NCBI GenBank assembly: GCA_963843745.1
Contig: CAWJLP010000007.1
Span: 930,001 to 994,000 of the forward strand
From: Trebonia sp963843745
Lineage (GTDB): Bacteria > Actinomycetota > Actinomycetes > Streptosporangiales > Streptosporangiaceae
Direction of reading: 5' to 3'
DNA length: 64,000 bases
Below, in pieces: positions 8,743 to 16,673 of this stretch. Made by a program: the position numbers and the translations under genes. Position 1 is the first letter of the stretch, and the number at the start of each line of letters is the position of its first letter. The notes beneath the pieces are model-generated. The model was not told where the DNA came from. It saw nothing but the letters and a program-made list of their open reading frames with translations, and searched no databases.

Positions 8743-9324
8743 TTAAGCTTTCTCTTCCGGCGAACCGGAATTGGCAGTCTCAGTATGGTGAGCTGGCGAC
8801 GCGGTTCTTCGGCGGGAGGGAAGACCCTCCGAGAAGCGAGCGACGAGAATTCCGGCCACAAACACAACGATTGCCATATCGAAGATCATTTGTAGTGTCT
8901 GGATCTCCCGGGCGCGCTCGCTGGTTGCTATGATATTGCCGGTTCCGCTGGCTGTAAACATTCCGAGTGCAATATACCAGCCATCGAAATGTGTCAGTTG
9001 AATGTTGAAATTCGCCGTAGTCCCTATCTGCCAGTATACGTAAGAGAATGACGCCAAGATCCCCAGGACTCCGGTGGTAAGCACGATCAGGATCAAGCCT
9101 GTCGGAATTGGTCTTCTAAGCAGCGATATACCTACCATTACTAGCGGTGCAGCAACTAGGAGGGCATTTAGAACTGCCAGGTCCTCAGACTGGGTAGAAA
9201 GAGTGGCAGTCTGTTTGGCTGAGCTCGTGGCGCTTATATAAATAATAAGGATAATCCATAGCCAAAGGATTGCGAAACTGAAAGTAACTATAAAATTGGC
9301 AAGTCTCTGCCGTCTGCCGTCCAT
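8743..9324 (-). CDS. Two-pore-helix K+ channel-like membrane protein with unusual filter
   Basis: Starting at the ATG at 9324 the protein has 193 residues. Hydrophobic segments are at about 10-31 (FIVTFSFAILWLWIILIIYI), 50-65, 75-98, and a last helix after the pore. The segment HFDGWYIALGMFTASGTGNI, then SERAREIQTLQMIFDMAIVV, has the layout of two-TM potassium channels (pore helix, filter, inner helix), with ASGTGNI where channels have TVGYGD. An open frame extends upstream to 9495, but a promoter-like sequence at 9382-9411 falls inside that extension and supports the shorter form. Base composition is clearly AT-richer than its neighbours, suggesting acquisition. Ion selectivity is not predictable from this filter. 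Confidence 0.7.
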   Translation of the reverse strand: MDGRRQRLANFIVTFSFAILWLWIILIIYISATSSAKQTATLSTQSEDLAVLNALLVAAPLVMVGISLLRRPIPTGLILIVLTTGVLGILASFSYVYWQIGTTANFNIQLTHFDGWYIALGMFTASGTGNIIATSERAREIQTLQMIFDMAIVVFVAGILVARFSEGLPSRRRTASPAHHTETANSGSPEEKA

Positions 9325-9381
9325 ATCATCTCTACTTTCGTAAGTCCTATCGTAAACCTCACCCAGAAGGGGCGGGATTAG

Positions 9382-9411
9382 AGCATAGCGTAATAATATT
9401 GAATTGGACAA
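9382..9411 (-). promoter_or_regulatory. Putative sigma-70-type promoter of the channel-like gene
   Basis: On the minus strand TTGTCC and TATGCT are separated by 18 bases, each matching 4 of 6 positions of the consensus, in an unusually AT-rich patch. Transcription would begin about 50 bases before the ATG at 9324. Confidence 0.4.
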
Positions 9412-9495
9412 TAGGGCGACTCGGCACCACGCATGCTGGCGGCAAGCTGGGCGATATTTTGGCTCTGCAGTGCCGGGCGGGATTCCTTGTGTCAT

Positions 9496-9894
9496 GGTCC
9501 TTGGTCCTGCCCTGGCGGTTGGCCGTCCGGATCTGTGCGCTAGTCCCCTCCAGCCGTGGGGTATCGCGTTGTGACGGCCGCCATTGACCCGGCGGCTGTG
9601 AGCTGGACCATGGCGAGCGAGGGAGACGGCTGCGTGCGCGCCTTGTCCGCAGTGTTCGTTTGAGCAATCTCGATCTGCGTGACCGACTCATGTGGCCCGG
9701 CGTGCGCCGCGCGGGCCTTTCAAGGCAGAGCGCGGCGCTGACGCCGGGCCAAGGCGGCGCCGGGGCGGCGCGCTTGATTCTAGATGCGGGTTAATTCGGC
9801 AACTTCGGCGTTCCGTAGGCTGCCAGCTTGCGTTGCCAGCACCTGCCGGGCCACGGCGGCGGCCGCCGCACATCAGGCCCCAAGTAACCGGCCG
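9496..9894. other. Non-coding gap before the IS256 remnant
   Basis: About 400 bases in which I see no supported gene; GC-rich frames on both strands have arginine/proline-rich shadow composition. It may hold remains of the sequence into which the IS256 fragment was carried. Confidence 0.35.
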
Positions 9895-10345
9895 TGGCCA
9901 CAGCGGTGCCGGACGCACTACCACCGCAACCTGCTCACCCGCGTGCCCAAGACCGCCCAGCCGTGGGTGTCCACCTGGTCCGCACCATCTTCGAGCAGCC
10001 CGACCCGGTCTCGGTCCGCGCCCAGCACGCCCAAGTCGTCGCCGCGCTCGAGGCCAAGCTCCCGGCCGCGGCCGCACACCTCGATGACGCGCGCGAGGAC
10101 ATCCTGGCGTTCACCGCGTTCCCCCGCGAGGTCTGGCGGCAGATCTGGAGCAACAACCCGGATAAAGGAGCGGCTGAACAAGGAGGTCCGCCGCCGCACC
10201 GATGTGATCGGCATCTTCCCCGGCCGCGACGCCATCATCCGCCTGGTCGGCGCGGTGCTGGCCGAGCAGAACGATGAATGGACCGAGTCCCGCCGCCATA
10301 TGGGCCTGGAAATACTCGCCGCCTGCAGGAAGGCGGCCCAGCCTG
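9895..10345 (+). pseudogene. IS256-family transposase, C-terminal fragment with frameshifts
   Basis: The pieces RCRTHYHRNLLTRVPKTAQP, then in a second frame LVRTIFEQPDPVSVRAQHAQ and AFPREVWRQIWSNNP, then back in the first frame ERLNKEVRRRTDVIGIFPGR, AIIRLVGAVLAEQNDEW and RRHMGLEIL, are the classic C-terminal third of IS256 (MULE) transposases in the right order. The N-terminal two thirds, with the first catalytic aspartates, are missing. Two frame changes are needed. A dead remnant; no terminal repeats are evident. Confidence 0.88.
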
Positions 10346-10761
10346 ATATGGGAAAGAATAGCACTAGTGAGGCTGGATTGACAGTAGAGGCAATTCCTGC
10401 TTAAATGGAAATAGGTCTCGAGGTGGCCATTTCATGCACCATCTCGAAGGACGTGGCCGATGGCAGTATCCAAGCTCATGCAGCGACTGCTGCGACGTCC
10501 CGTACCGCTCTGCCACCTCGAGGGCACGTCTGCTTGGTCAAGCTTGCGTCCATCTATATAGCGTTCCTTTGCGGATCTTCTTCGAACAGAGGGACATTGA
10601 TCGACCGGGGCCTGAGCGCAATATCTCTCTAGGGCCAGAACGCGGTCCATGGGCCGACCGAATTTTCAGCGCTGTCAAGGCGGTTACGTGTGCGGCGCAT
10701 TGGTTTATAGTGTTCCTGGGGTCAATTTCGCTGTAACAAGCGGGGCGAGGGGCGGGGACAG
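10346..10761. other. Intergenic region with putative promoter for the next gene
   Basis: About 415 bases. A short frame at 10405-10632 has no recognisable product. A weak promoter-like pair, TTACGT (10684-10689) and TATAGT (10706-10711) with 16-base spacing, lies about 50 bases ahead of the gene at 10762, which also has a GGGGCGGGGACAG ribosome-binding region. Confidence 0.35.
10684..10711 (+). promoter_or_regulatory. Putative promoter of the Thr/Pro-rich membrane protein
   Basis: TTACGT and TATAGT, 16 bases apart, about 50 bases upstream of the ATG at 10762. The -35 element is weak. Confidence 0.3.
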
Positions 10762-11613
10762 ATGGGCACGCGTGCGATAGGTTTCCAGGGCAAGGGGCAA
10801 GCCACCACCGTTCGAATGGTTTTCGTAGTCATCGCGGTCGCTTTGATAGCAGTGGCGGTCATATTGCGGGTTCGGAGCGTACAGACTTCCTTGGTAACCG
10901 CCAAGTCATATCCTGTTCCGTCCGCGACAGTCAGCGCAGCGGCATCAGCCACGAGCGCGGCTCCGGCCGCAGCAGTAACTCCGACGCTGACGGTGACGCC
11001 GACCGCCACCCCGGCGCCTACTGCCACGGCGACGCCCACCACTTCAGCGTCGCCGTCGGAAATAGACACGACGACCTTCGGCACCGCGTCGGACACCCTC
11101 GAACTCGGGCTCGGGGGCCTAGCGGCCCTGTTCGCGCTGATAGCTTGCTTCTACAACAGGATTTCAGCGTTTACCGGTCCAGGGGGGATTGGAATAACGC
11201 TGAGCGCAGCGCAAAAAGGCGATGCCAGCAAGGCCGTGGCCAGGAAAGCTCGCTCCCGGGCCGCGTCGGTCGTAACCCAACCCGAGCCGTCTTCCAGGCA
11301 AGTTGAACCGGGCGCACACCTTGTACAGATGGCCATAAGCAAACAGGGGTTCAGTCAGGCTGATGCGCTTGACGCCGCCCAGACCGCGGTACAGCACGTG
11401 GGTGAGGCCACCCTCCTCACCACTCAGCTGGCCGAGTCTCTCCTGGCCGTTGCTCAGAAGAGCCCGCAAGAATTTCGTGTCACCACGGCGGCATGGGGCA
11501 TCCCGCCGGGCGAAGCGGCCCCGGTTCTGGCTGGCGAGATTTCACCCGCGCTTTGGGAACGACTGGCCGACAAAGCTCTGGACGAGACGAGCCCCGTCCC
11601 GTCACCTGCCTAA
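10762..11613 (+). CDS. Hypothetical membrane protein with Thr/Ala/Pro-rich linker
   Basis: A 283-residue protein, family not recognised. Residues about 18-38 (MVFVVIAVALIAVAVIL) form a first membrane helix. Residues about 50-100 are a low-complexity linker of Thr, Ala, Pro and Ser of the kind seen in extracytoplasmic spacers. A second helix lies at about 113-131 (LELGLGGLAALFALIACFY). The remaining 150 residues are soluble and helical, with Gln/Glu-rich stretches (ADALDAAQTAVQHVGEA). With two helices the linker would face outside and the C-terminal domain the cytoplasm. Start at ATG with a purine-rich site upstream. It stands alone between an IS256 remnant and a convergent gene. Confidence 0.7.
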   Translation: MGTRAIGFQGKGQATTVRMVFVVIAVALIAVAVILRVRSVQTSLVTAKSYPVPSATVSAAASATSAAPAAAVTPTLTVTPTATPAPTATATPTTSASPSEIDTTTFGTASDTLELGLGGLAALFALIACFYNRISAFTGPGGIGITLSAAQKGDASKAVARKARSRAASVVTQPEPSSRQVEPGAHLVQMAISKQGFSQADALDAAQTAVQHVGEATLLTTQLAESLLAVAQKSPQEFRVTTAAWGIPPGEAAPVLAGEISPALWERLADKALDETSPVPSPA

Positions 11614-11666
11614 GGTTAGCCTCCAGTATTCAGCGCTAATGGGCGGCTGAGCGGTCTCGCGGCTTC

Positions 11667-12044
11667 CTAAAAGGCTTCAGCCATGCCTTTATGCTTCGAG
11701 TTACCTCCAGCCGGCGGGAACTGGCCGTCAGTGACCTTCCTGAGCACGTCTACCGCTCCGCCTTCCTGCACCCGCGCGGTTCCCTTGATCACGAGGCAGG
11801 GACTGAATCCCTCGAACGGAACGCCGGACTCGACCGGCAGCGTCACCCGCGGGTCACGCCGGATGCCGCGCAGCTTCAGGTGGTCAGCGAGGTGTCCGGC
11901 GACGATCTCATCCCCGTCCCAGCCGGCGTAGACGCACGTCACCTGAGGGGTACCGCCGGGGTTGACGGTGGCCAGGTGAACCAGCCGCCCCGAGTCCACG
12001 GCAGCCCTCGTGACCCTGTTGAGCCGGATGGGACCGTCAGCCAC
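11667..12044 (-). CDS. Pyridoxamine-5'-phosphate-oxidase-fold (split-barrel) FMN/F420-binding protein
   Basis: I start this at the GTG at 12044, preceded by GAGGAAG with 6-base spacing, giving 125 residues; the open frame upstream is arginine-rich and unlikely to be coding. VHLATVNPGGTPQVTCVYAG and the following DEIVAGHLADHLKLRGIRRD and RVTLPV are typical of the small flavin- or F420-binding split-barrel oxidoreductases of actinobacteria. Such proteins reduce or bind flavin-type substrates as dimers; the exact substrate is unknown. The C-terminus (about 110-125) is shorter than in some relatives. Convergent with the preceding membrane protein. Confidence 0.8.
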   Translation of the reverse strand: MADGPIRLNRVTRAAVDSGRLVHLATVNPGGTPQVTCVYAGWDGDEIVAGHLADHLKLRGIRRDPRVTLPVESGVPFEGFSPCLVIKGTARVQEGGAVDVLRKVTDGQFPPAGGNSKHKGMAEAF

Positions 12045-12462
12045 TGTCTCTTCCTCTATCCACTTCTCCCGGGCGAAGAAGACACCGCAGTGCCAAGCCG
12101 TCCCACGCCGCACGCTCTGACCGCAGGCAGCAGACTCCACCTCGCCAGCAGGCAATCCAGAACCCAGGCGAGGCATTGCGCCAGCACAGTGATCAGGGAG
12201 CCGAAGCGGCCAAACCGCCCCCTTACCCGGTCCAGGCACACGCAGTGCCCGGACCGCGCGGAACGTTCTAACCGGCTGCCGCCGAACCGGCTGATCAGCG
12301 CGCACGCCTGATCCACGGACCGCCGGTCAGCTTGCGAGTCGATTCGGCGCTCGGCGTCACGCCAACGCGGGGTAGTCACCCTGCGTCGTTAGGCCTCGTT
12401 GCGGTCGGCGGGGCGTGATCGTTGCCTCGGGGACGCCTGGTCCGCTGTGACAGGATGGGGCC
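12045..12462. other. Intergenic region of about 420 bases without a supported gene
   Basis: Divergent spacer between the split-barrel protein (minus) and the alpha/beta hydrolase (plus). A minus-strand frame at 12056-12379 contains a plausible helical start (DAERRIDSQADRRSVDQAC) but degenerates and has no known family; it may be a gene remnant. Promoters for both flanking genes should be here. Confidence 0.35.
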
Positions 12463-13200
12463 ATGACCGCCGTCTTCGTCCACGGAGTGCCCGAGACCCC
12501 CGCCGTCTGGAGCGGCCTGCTGGCTGCGCTCGGCCGTCCCGACAGCGTGGCCCTGTGGCTGCCCGGGTTCGACGGGGTGCGCCCGGAGGGGTTCGGAGCG
12601 ACGATGGACGAGTACGCGGCCTGGCTGGTGGCGCAGCTCGAGCGCCTAGATGACCCGGTCGACCTGGTCGGGCATGACTGGGGCGGCGGGTTCGTGGTCC
12701 GGGTGGTCTCGACCCGCCCCGAGCTGGTCCGGTCCTGGGTCACCGATGCCGCCGGCATCGGCGACCCCGGGTTCGAGTGGCACGACTTCGCCAAGATCTG
12801 GCAGGCACCGCAGGCGGGGGAAGACTTCTGGGACCAGCAGCTGGCGGCCCCGGCCCAGGAGCGGGCCGGGGTCTTCCGGGCGTTCGGGGTGCCCGCGGCC
12901 CCGGCCCTGGACCTGGCATCGCAACTCAGCCTCACCATGGCTGACTGCATCCTGGACCTCTACCGCTCGGCCGTGGACGTCGGCAGGCAATGGGGCCCGG
13001 ACTTCGCGGCCATCCCCGCCCCCGGACTGGTGATGATCCCCGGTGAAGATCCCTTCCTGAACCCCGCCTCGGCGGCCAGGGCCGCCGAGCGGGCCGGCGC
13101 CGAGACGGTCGCCCTCGACGGGCTCGGCCACTGGTGGATGCTGCAGGACCCTGCCCGGACGGCGGCCGTGCTGCGCGAGTTCTGGGCAACCGTGGCCTGA
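12463..13200 (+). CDS. Alpha/beta-fold hydrolase with Asp nucleophile
   Basis: A 245-residue cytoplasmic protein. VFVHGVPET near the start is the oxyanion-hole HG motif; LVGHDWGGGF at about residues 68-77 is the nucleophile elbow with Asp instead of Ser, as in haloalkane dehalogenases and epoxide hydrolases; PGEDPF is the usual position of the acid; and LDGLGHWWMLQDP near the C-terminus carries the catalytic His. The Asp nucleophile indicates a covalent alkyl-enzyme intermediate and argues against a simple esterase. The substrate cannot be told; the cap domain is short. It starts at an ATG and is monocistronic. Confidence 0.85.
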   Translation: MTAVFVHGVPETPAVWSGLLAALGRPDSVALWLPGFDGVRPEGFGATMDEYAAWLVAQLERLDDPVDLVGHDWGGGFVVRVVSTRPELVRSWVTDAAGIGDPGFEWHDFAKIWQAPQAGEDFWDQQLAAPAQERAGVFRAFGVPAAPALDLASQLSLTMADCILDLYRSAVDVGRQWGPDFAAIPAPGLVMIPGEDPFLNPASAARAAERAGAETVALDGLGHWWMLQDPARTAAVLREFWATVA

Positions 13201-13759
13201 CCCGCCCGGTCCCGGAGCAGCCCGGGCTACGCGGAAGCGCCCGCGAGCGCCCACGGGCAGCCCGCGGAGAACAGTCCGGCGTCGGAGGCTGACGCCCGGC
13301 CGCGCGCGGCGCAGCCGTGACATGCTCAGCACCGAGTTCGGGTCCACGCCGCGCCAGTGCCGGCATCCGCTTCGCCGGGATCCGCCCTGACCGGCAGATC
13401 CCCGCGCCGATCACATCCCCGGGCGCCGCGCCCGCCAGCCTGACGGCGAGCTCCCCGACGGCGACGCACGCTCATGCATGCGTTGTGGACGCACCTCACG
13501 TGAGTCAGAACTGGGCGTTCTGGGCGCTACGGATAGCCCACCGGCCACGGCAGGTGACAGGGACACGGTCGGCGGCATGGAGCACGTTCCGATCGTCGAG
13601 ATGCCTGCCCGCTCTACGCGGCCAGGCAGATTCAAGCCCGGGAGCGCTGCTTGCTCCGGCGAAGCTGCGTGCCGCGCGGCCCTCGACGGGTTCTGCCTGA
13701 TCTCACCCAGTCCCGCCAGATCGGCGGACAGGGCCTGGCGGCCGGCGGATAGTGTCCGG
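13201..13759. other. Intergenic region of about 560 bases without a supported gene
   Basis: Frames on either strand are arginine/serine-rich and unrecognised. A long frame runs into the GNAT gene from upstream but its first 94 residues do not resemble the family. I see no terminator hairpin of note or repeat. Confidence 0.35.
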
Positions 13760-14239
13760 GTGGTGGAGGTAACCATCAGGACCTACGAGCGGCTAGATGC
13801 CGCCGGCGTGGCCGATGTCTTCTACCGTTCCGTCCGCGAAGTGGCGCTGTCTGATTACACGCCTGAACAGGTCAGGGCCTGGGTTCCCGGACGCTGGGAC
13901 GCCGAGCGGGAACACCGCCGTTGCGGTGATGGCCGGCTGGTACTGGTGGCCGCCGACGAACCGGGCCACGTGGTCGCGTTCATCGACCTGGAGCCCGACG
14001 GGCACATCGACCGCCTTTTCTGCGCGCCCGAGGCGGCCGGCCGCGGCGTCGCGTCGCGGCTGTACGACGCGATCGAGACGGCGGCACGCGCGCAGGGCAT
14101 CCAGCGGCTGTTCACCGAGGCCAGCGAGCCAGCCCGGCGGTTGTTCGAGCGGAAGGGCTTCACCGTGCTGGAGCGCCAGGACATGATCCTCCGGGGCGTG
14201 CCCATCCACAATTACCGGATGGCAAAGACCCTTGGCTAA
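13760..14239 (+). CDS. GNAT-family N-acetyltransferase
   Basis: A 159-residue acetyltransferase. TIRTYERLDAAGVADVFYRS is the usual N-terminal strand and helix, VVAFIDLEPDGHIDRLFCAP the central strands, and EAAGRGVASRLYDAIETAAR the acetyl-CoA pyrophosphate loop (Q/R-x-x-G-x-G/A) followed by helix alpha 3; ASEPARRLFERKGFTVLERQ is the conserved C-terminal motif. It transfers acetyl from acetyl-CoA to an unknown amine. I chose the GTG at 13760 because the family starts just before the first strand; the open frame extends further upstream but is not protein-like there. Confidence 0.85.
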   Translation: MVEVTIRTYERLDAAGVADVFYRSVREVALSDYTPEQVRAWVPGRWDAEREHRRCGDGRLVLVAADEPGHVVAFIDLEPDGHIDRLFCAPEAAGRGVASRLYDAIETAARAQGIQRLFTEASEPARRLFERKGFTVLERQDMILRGVPIHNYRMAKTLG

Positions 14240-14470
14240 GGCCGGCCGCGAAGTCGCCTCCCGCAGATCACCGTTGGCATCGACGACAGCAGCGGCAGGC
14301 GCGGCTGCCCGCCGACGCTGGGTGACGAGCACTGATCCCCAGCGGCATCCGCGAACCGCCGCTCGGCGCGGCGCGGTCGTGGGAGTACCTCTCCCGGACC
14401 GCGCATATCTGGGTGATCGGCCCGTCAGATCGTCACGCTTGGGTACCAGGCGGCCTGATCACCCGCGCGC

Positions 14471-16657
14471 TCAGCCCGCATCCAGGAGGCCGAGGGCCGC
14501 CTTCTCGATCGCGGGTTCGTCCAGCAGCACCGTGTTTGCGGCAGGGCCGAGGGGGACGAAGCTGTCCTTGCTGGTCACCCGTGCGATCCGTCCCGCATAG
14601 CCGGCGTCGGTCAGGGCCGTGACTACTCCTTCGGAGACCCCGCCGGTGCGCCTAGTCTCGTCCACGACCAGCACCCGCCCCGTCAGCCGCGCCTCGCGCA
14701 GCAGGTCATCGGATGGCAACGGGGCCAGCCAGCGCAGGTCGACCACCCGCGCTCCGATTCCCCTCGCCGCGAGCCGACGGGCGACCCGCAGGCTCATCCG
14801 CAGCCCGTTACCGAACGTGACCATGGTGAGGTCGGTGCCGTCGCCGTAGCTGCGCGCCTGTCCTACCGGGACGTGCGCGTCCGGCGCGGGATAGGCCGCG
14901 AGCCAGCCACCGTCGCCGTCGTCGTGCAGGTCGCGCGTGTGGTAGAGCGCGATCGGCTCGAGAAAGACACAGACCGAGCCGTCTTCCGCCGCGGCGGCCA
15001 GGCAGGTGCGCAGCATCGCGACCGCGTCGTCGGGCCGGGCCGGCGACGCGATCACCAGTCCGGGGACGTCGCGCAGTGCCCCGACCGCGTTGTCGTTGTG
15101 GAAGTGCCCGCCGAATCCCTTTTGGTAGGCGTACCCGGCGATTCGCACCACCATGGGGTTGCGGAACTGGCCGGCTGAGAAGAACTGCTGGGTGGCGGCC
15201 TCGCCGCGGATCTGATCCTCGGCGTTGTGCAGGTACGCGAGGTACTGGATCTCGGGCACCGGCAGCAGGCCGGTCAGCCCGCCGCCGAGCGCGACGCCGA
15301 GGATCGACTGCTCGTCCAGCAGCGTGTCGAAGACGCGGGCCGGCCCGAACCGCCGTTGCAGCCCTTTAGTCACGCCGTACACGCCGCCCTTCCGCCCCAC
15401 GTCCTCGCCGAACACGCACATGCCCGGGTAGGTGTCGAGCAGTTCGCCGAGCGCCAGGTTGACCGCCTGGGCCAGGGTGACCGGGCCGCTGACGCCCGCC
15501 CCGCGGTCCTGGCCGGCGGTGGCGCGCTCGGCCACCCGCGCCGGGTGACGCGGCGCTAGCGGGACCATAACCTCCGTGGCGCTGGCCAGCGGCCGACTGG
15601 ATAGGGCCCGCTCGGCTGCGCCGCGGACCCGCTCGCCGATCGCGTCGTAGCGTGCCACCGCCTCGTCCGGTGTCAGCAGGCCGGAAGCGACCAGGGCGGC
15701 CGCGGTCGCCACCAGCGGGTCACGGGCGAGGTCGCCGGTCAGGTCAGCGGTCGCGCGGTAGCCCGCCTCCGCGTCGCTGCCCGCGTGGCCGAGGAACCGG
15801 ACCACCGACAGGTGCAGGAACGTCGGCCGCTGCCGAGACCGGACCAGGTCGGCCGCCCTGGCCGCCGCGTCGTAGGCCGCGACCGGGTCGCAGCCGTCGG
15901 CCGCCAGGTAGAGCAGGCCCGGCCGGGCCTCGAACGACGCCGCCACCCATCCTGGCGGGGTGGGCACGCTGATCCCGATCCCGTTGTCCTCGCAGACCAG
16001 CAACAGCGGGACCGGGATCCCCTGATAGGCGGTGTGGCAGGCCGCGTTGATCGCGCCGACGGCAGTGGAGTGGCTGGCCGAGGCGTCGCCGAACGAGGCC
16101 ATCGCCACCGCGTCGCGCGGCCATGGGCAGGCCACCCCCAGCTTCGCTGCCCGGCCGATGCCCAGCGCGACGCCGAGCGCGCGGGGCAGGTGCGAGGCGA
16201 TCGTCGACGTCTGCGGGACGATGGCCAGCTCGGCCCGGCCGAACACCTTGTGCCGCCCGCCGGCGATCGGCTCGTCCGCGGACGCCGCCACTCCGAGCAG
16301 CACGTCACGGACTGGGTCGACGCCCGGCACCTGGCGGGCGCGGGCGCAGTAGAACCCGCCGGACCGGTAGTGCAACAGCGCCGGGTCGGTTGGCCTCAGC
16401 GCCGCGGCCAGCGCGGCGTTGCCCTCATGGCCGGCCGAGCCAATCGTGTAATATCCGCCGCCCTGCTGCTGCATCCACCGGGCCGCGAAATCGAGGTGCC
16501 GGCTCTCCGCCTCGGCGTCGAAGATGGCCAGCAGGGTGGTGCCGTCCAGCCGGCTGCCTGCGCGCACCGGGGCAGCCGGGTCGGGACGTGCCGGGCCGCC
16601 CGGCAGGCCGCCCGCCGCCTCCCTGAAGTGCCGGTCGAGCTCGGCTGGCGTGGTCAT
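14471..16657 (-). CDS. Fused E1 alpha-beta subunit of a thiamine-dependent 2-oxoacid dehydrogenase
   Basis: A 728-residue fusion. Residues about 35-350 are an E1-alpha domain with the thiamine-diphosphate motif (ASFGDASASHSTAVGAINAA, then EDNGIGIS); residues about 395-728 are an E1-beta domain (VTLAQAVNLALGELLDTYP, VFGEDVGRKGGVYGVTKGLQ, FDTLLDEQSILGVALGGG, and the C-terminal transketolase domain ending LLDEPAIEKAALGLLDAG). Such enzymes decarboxylate a 2-oxoacid and pass the acyl group to a lipoyl E2. It lies 16 bases after the aldehyde dehydrogenase gene, with GGAGG before its ATG, as third gene of the lat operon. From this context I infer 2-oxoadipate as substrate, giving glutaryl-CoA. No E2 or E3 is encoded nearby, so it would borrow these. 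Confidence 0.85.
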   Translation of the reverse strand: MTTPAELDRHFREAAGGLPGGPARPDPAAPVRAGSRLDGTTLLAIFDAEAESRHLDFAARWMQQQGGGYYTIGSAGHEGNAALAAALRPTDPALLHYRSGGFYCARARQVPGVDPVRDVLLGVAASADEPIAGGRHKVFGRAELAIVPQTSTIASHLPRALGVALGIGRAAKLGVACPWPRDAVAMASFGDASASHSTAVGAINAACHTAYQGIPVPLLLVCEDNGIGISVPTPPGWVAASFEARPGLLYLAADGCDPVAAYDAAARAADLVRSRQRPTFLHLSVVRFLGHAGSDAEAGYRATADLTGDLARDPLVATAAALVASGLLTPDEAVARYDAIGERVRGAAERALSSRPLASATEVMVPLAPRHPARVAERATAGQDRGAGVSGPVTLAQAVNLALGELLDTYPGMCVFGEDVGRKGGVYGVTKGLQRRFGPARVFDTLLDEQSILGVALGGGLTGLLPVPEIQYLAYLHNAEDQIRGEAATQQFFSAGQFRNPMVVRIAGYAYQKGFGGHFHNDNAVGALRDVPGLVIASPARPDDAVAMLRTCLAAAAEDGSVCVFLEPIALYHTRDLHDDGDGGWLAAYPAPDAHVPVGQARSYGDGTDLTMVTFGNGLRMSLRVARRLAARGIGARVVDLRWLAPLPSDDLLREARLTGRVLVVDETRRTGGVSEGVVTALTDAGYAGRIARVTSKDSFVPLGPAANTVLLDEPAIEKAALGLLDAG

Positions 16658-16673
16658 CGGGCGGCCTCCGCGG

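Noticed and set aside
10405..10632. Small plus-strand gene before the Thr/Pro-rich membrane protein
   Set aside because: No ribosome-binding site, no family and no protein-like pattern; probably a chance frame.
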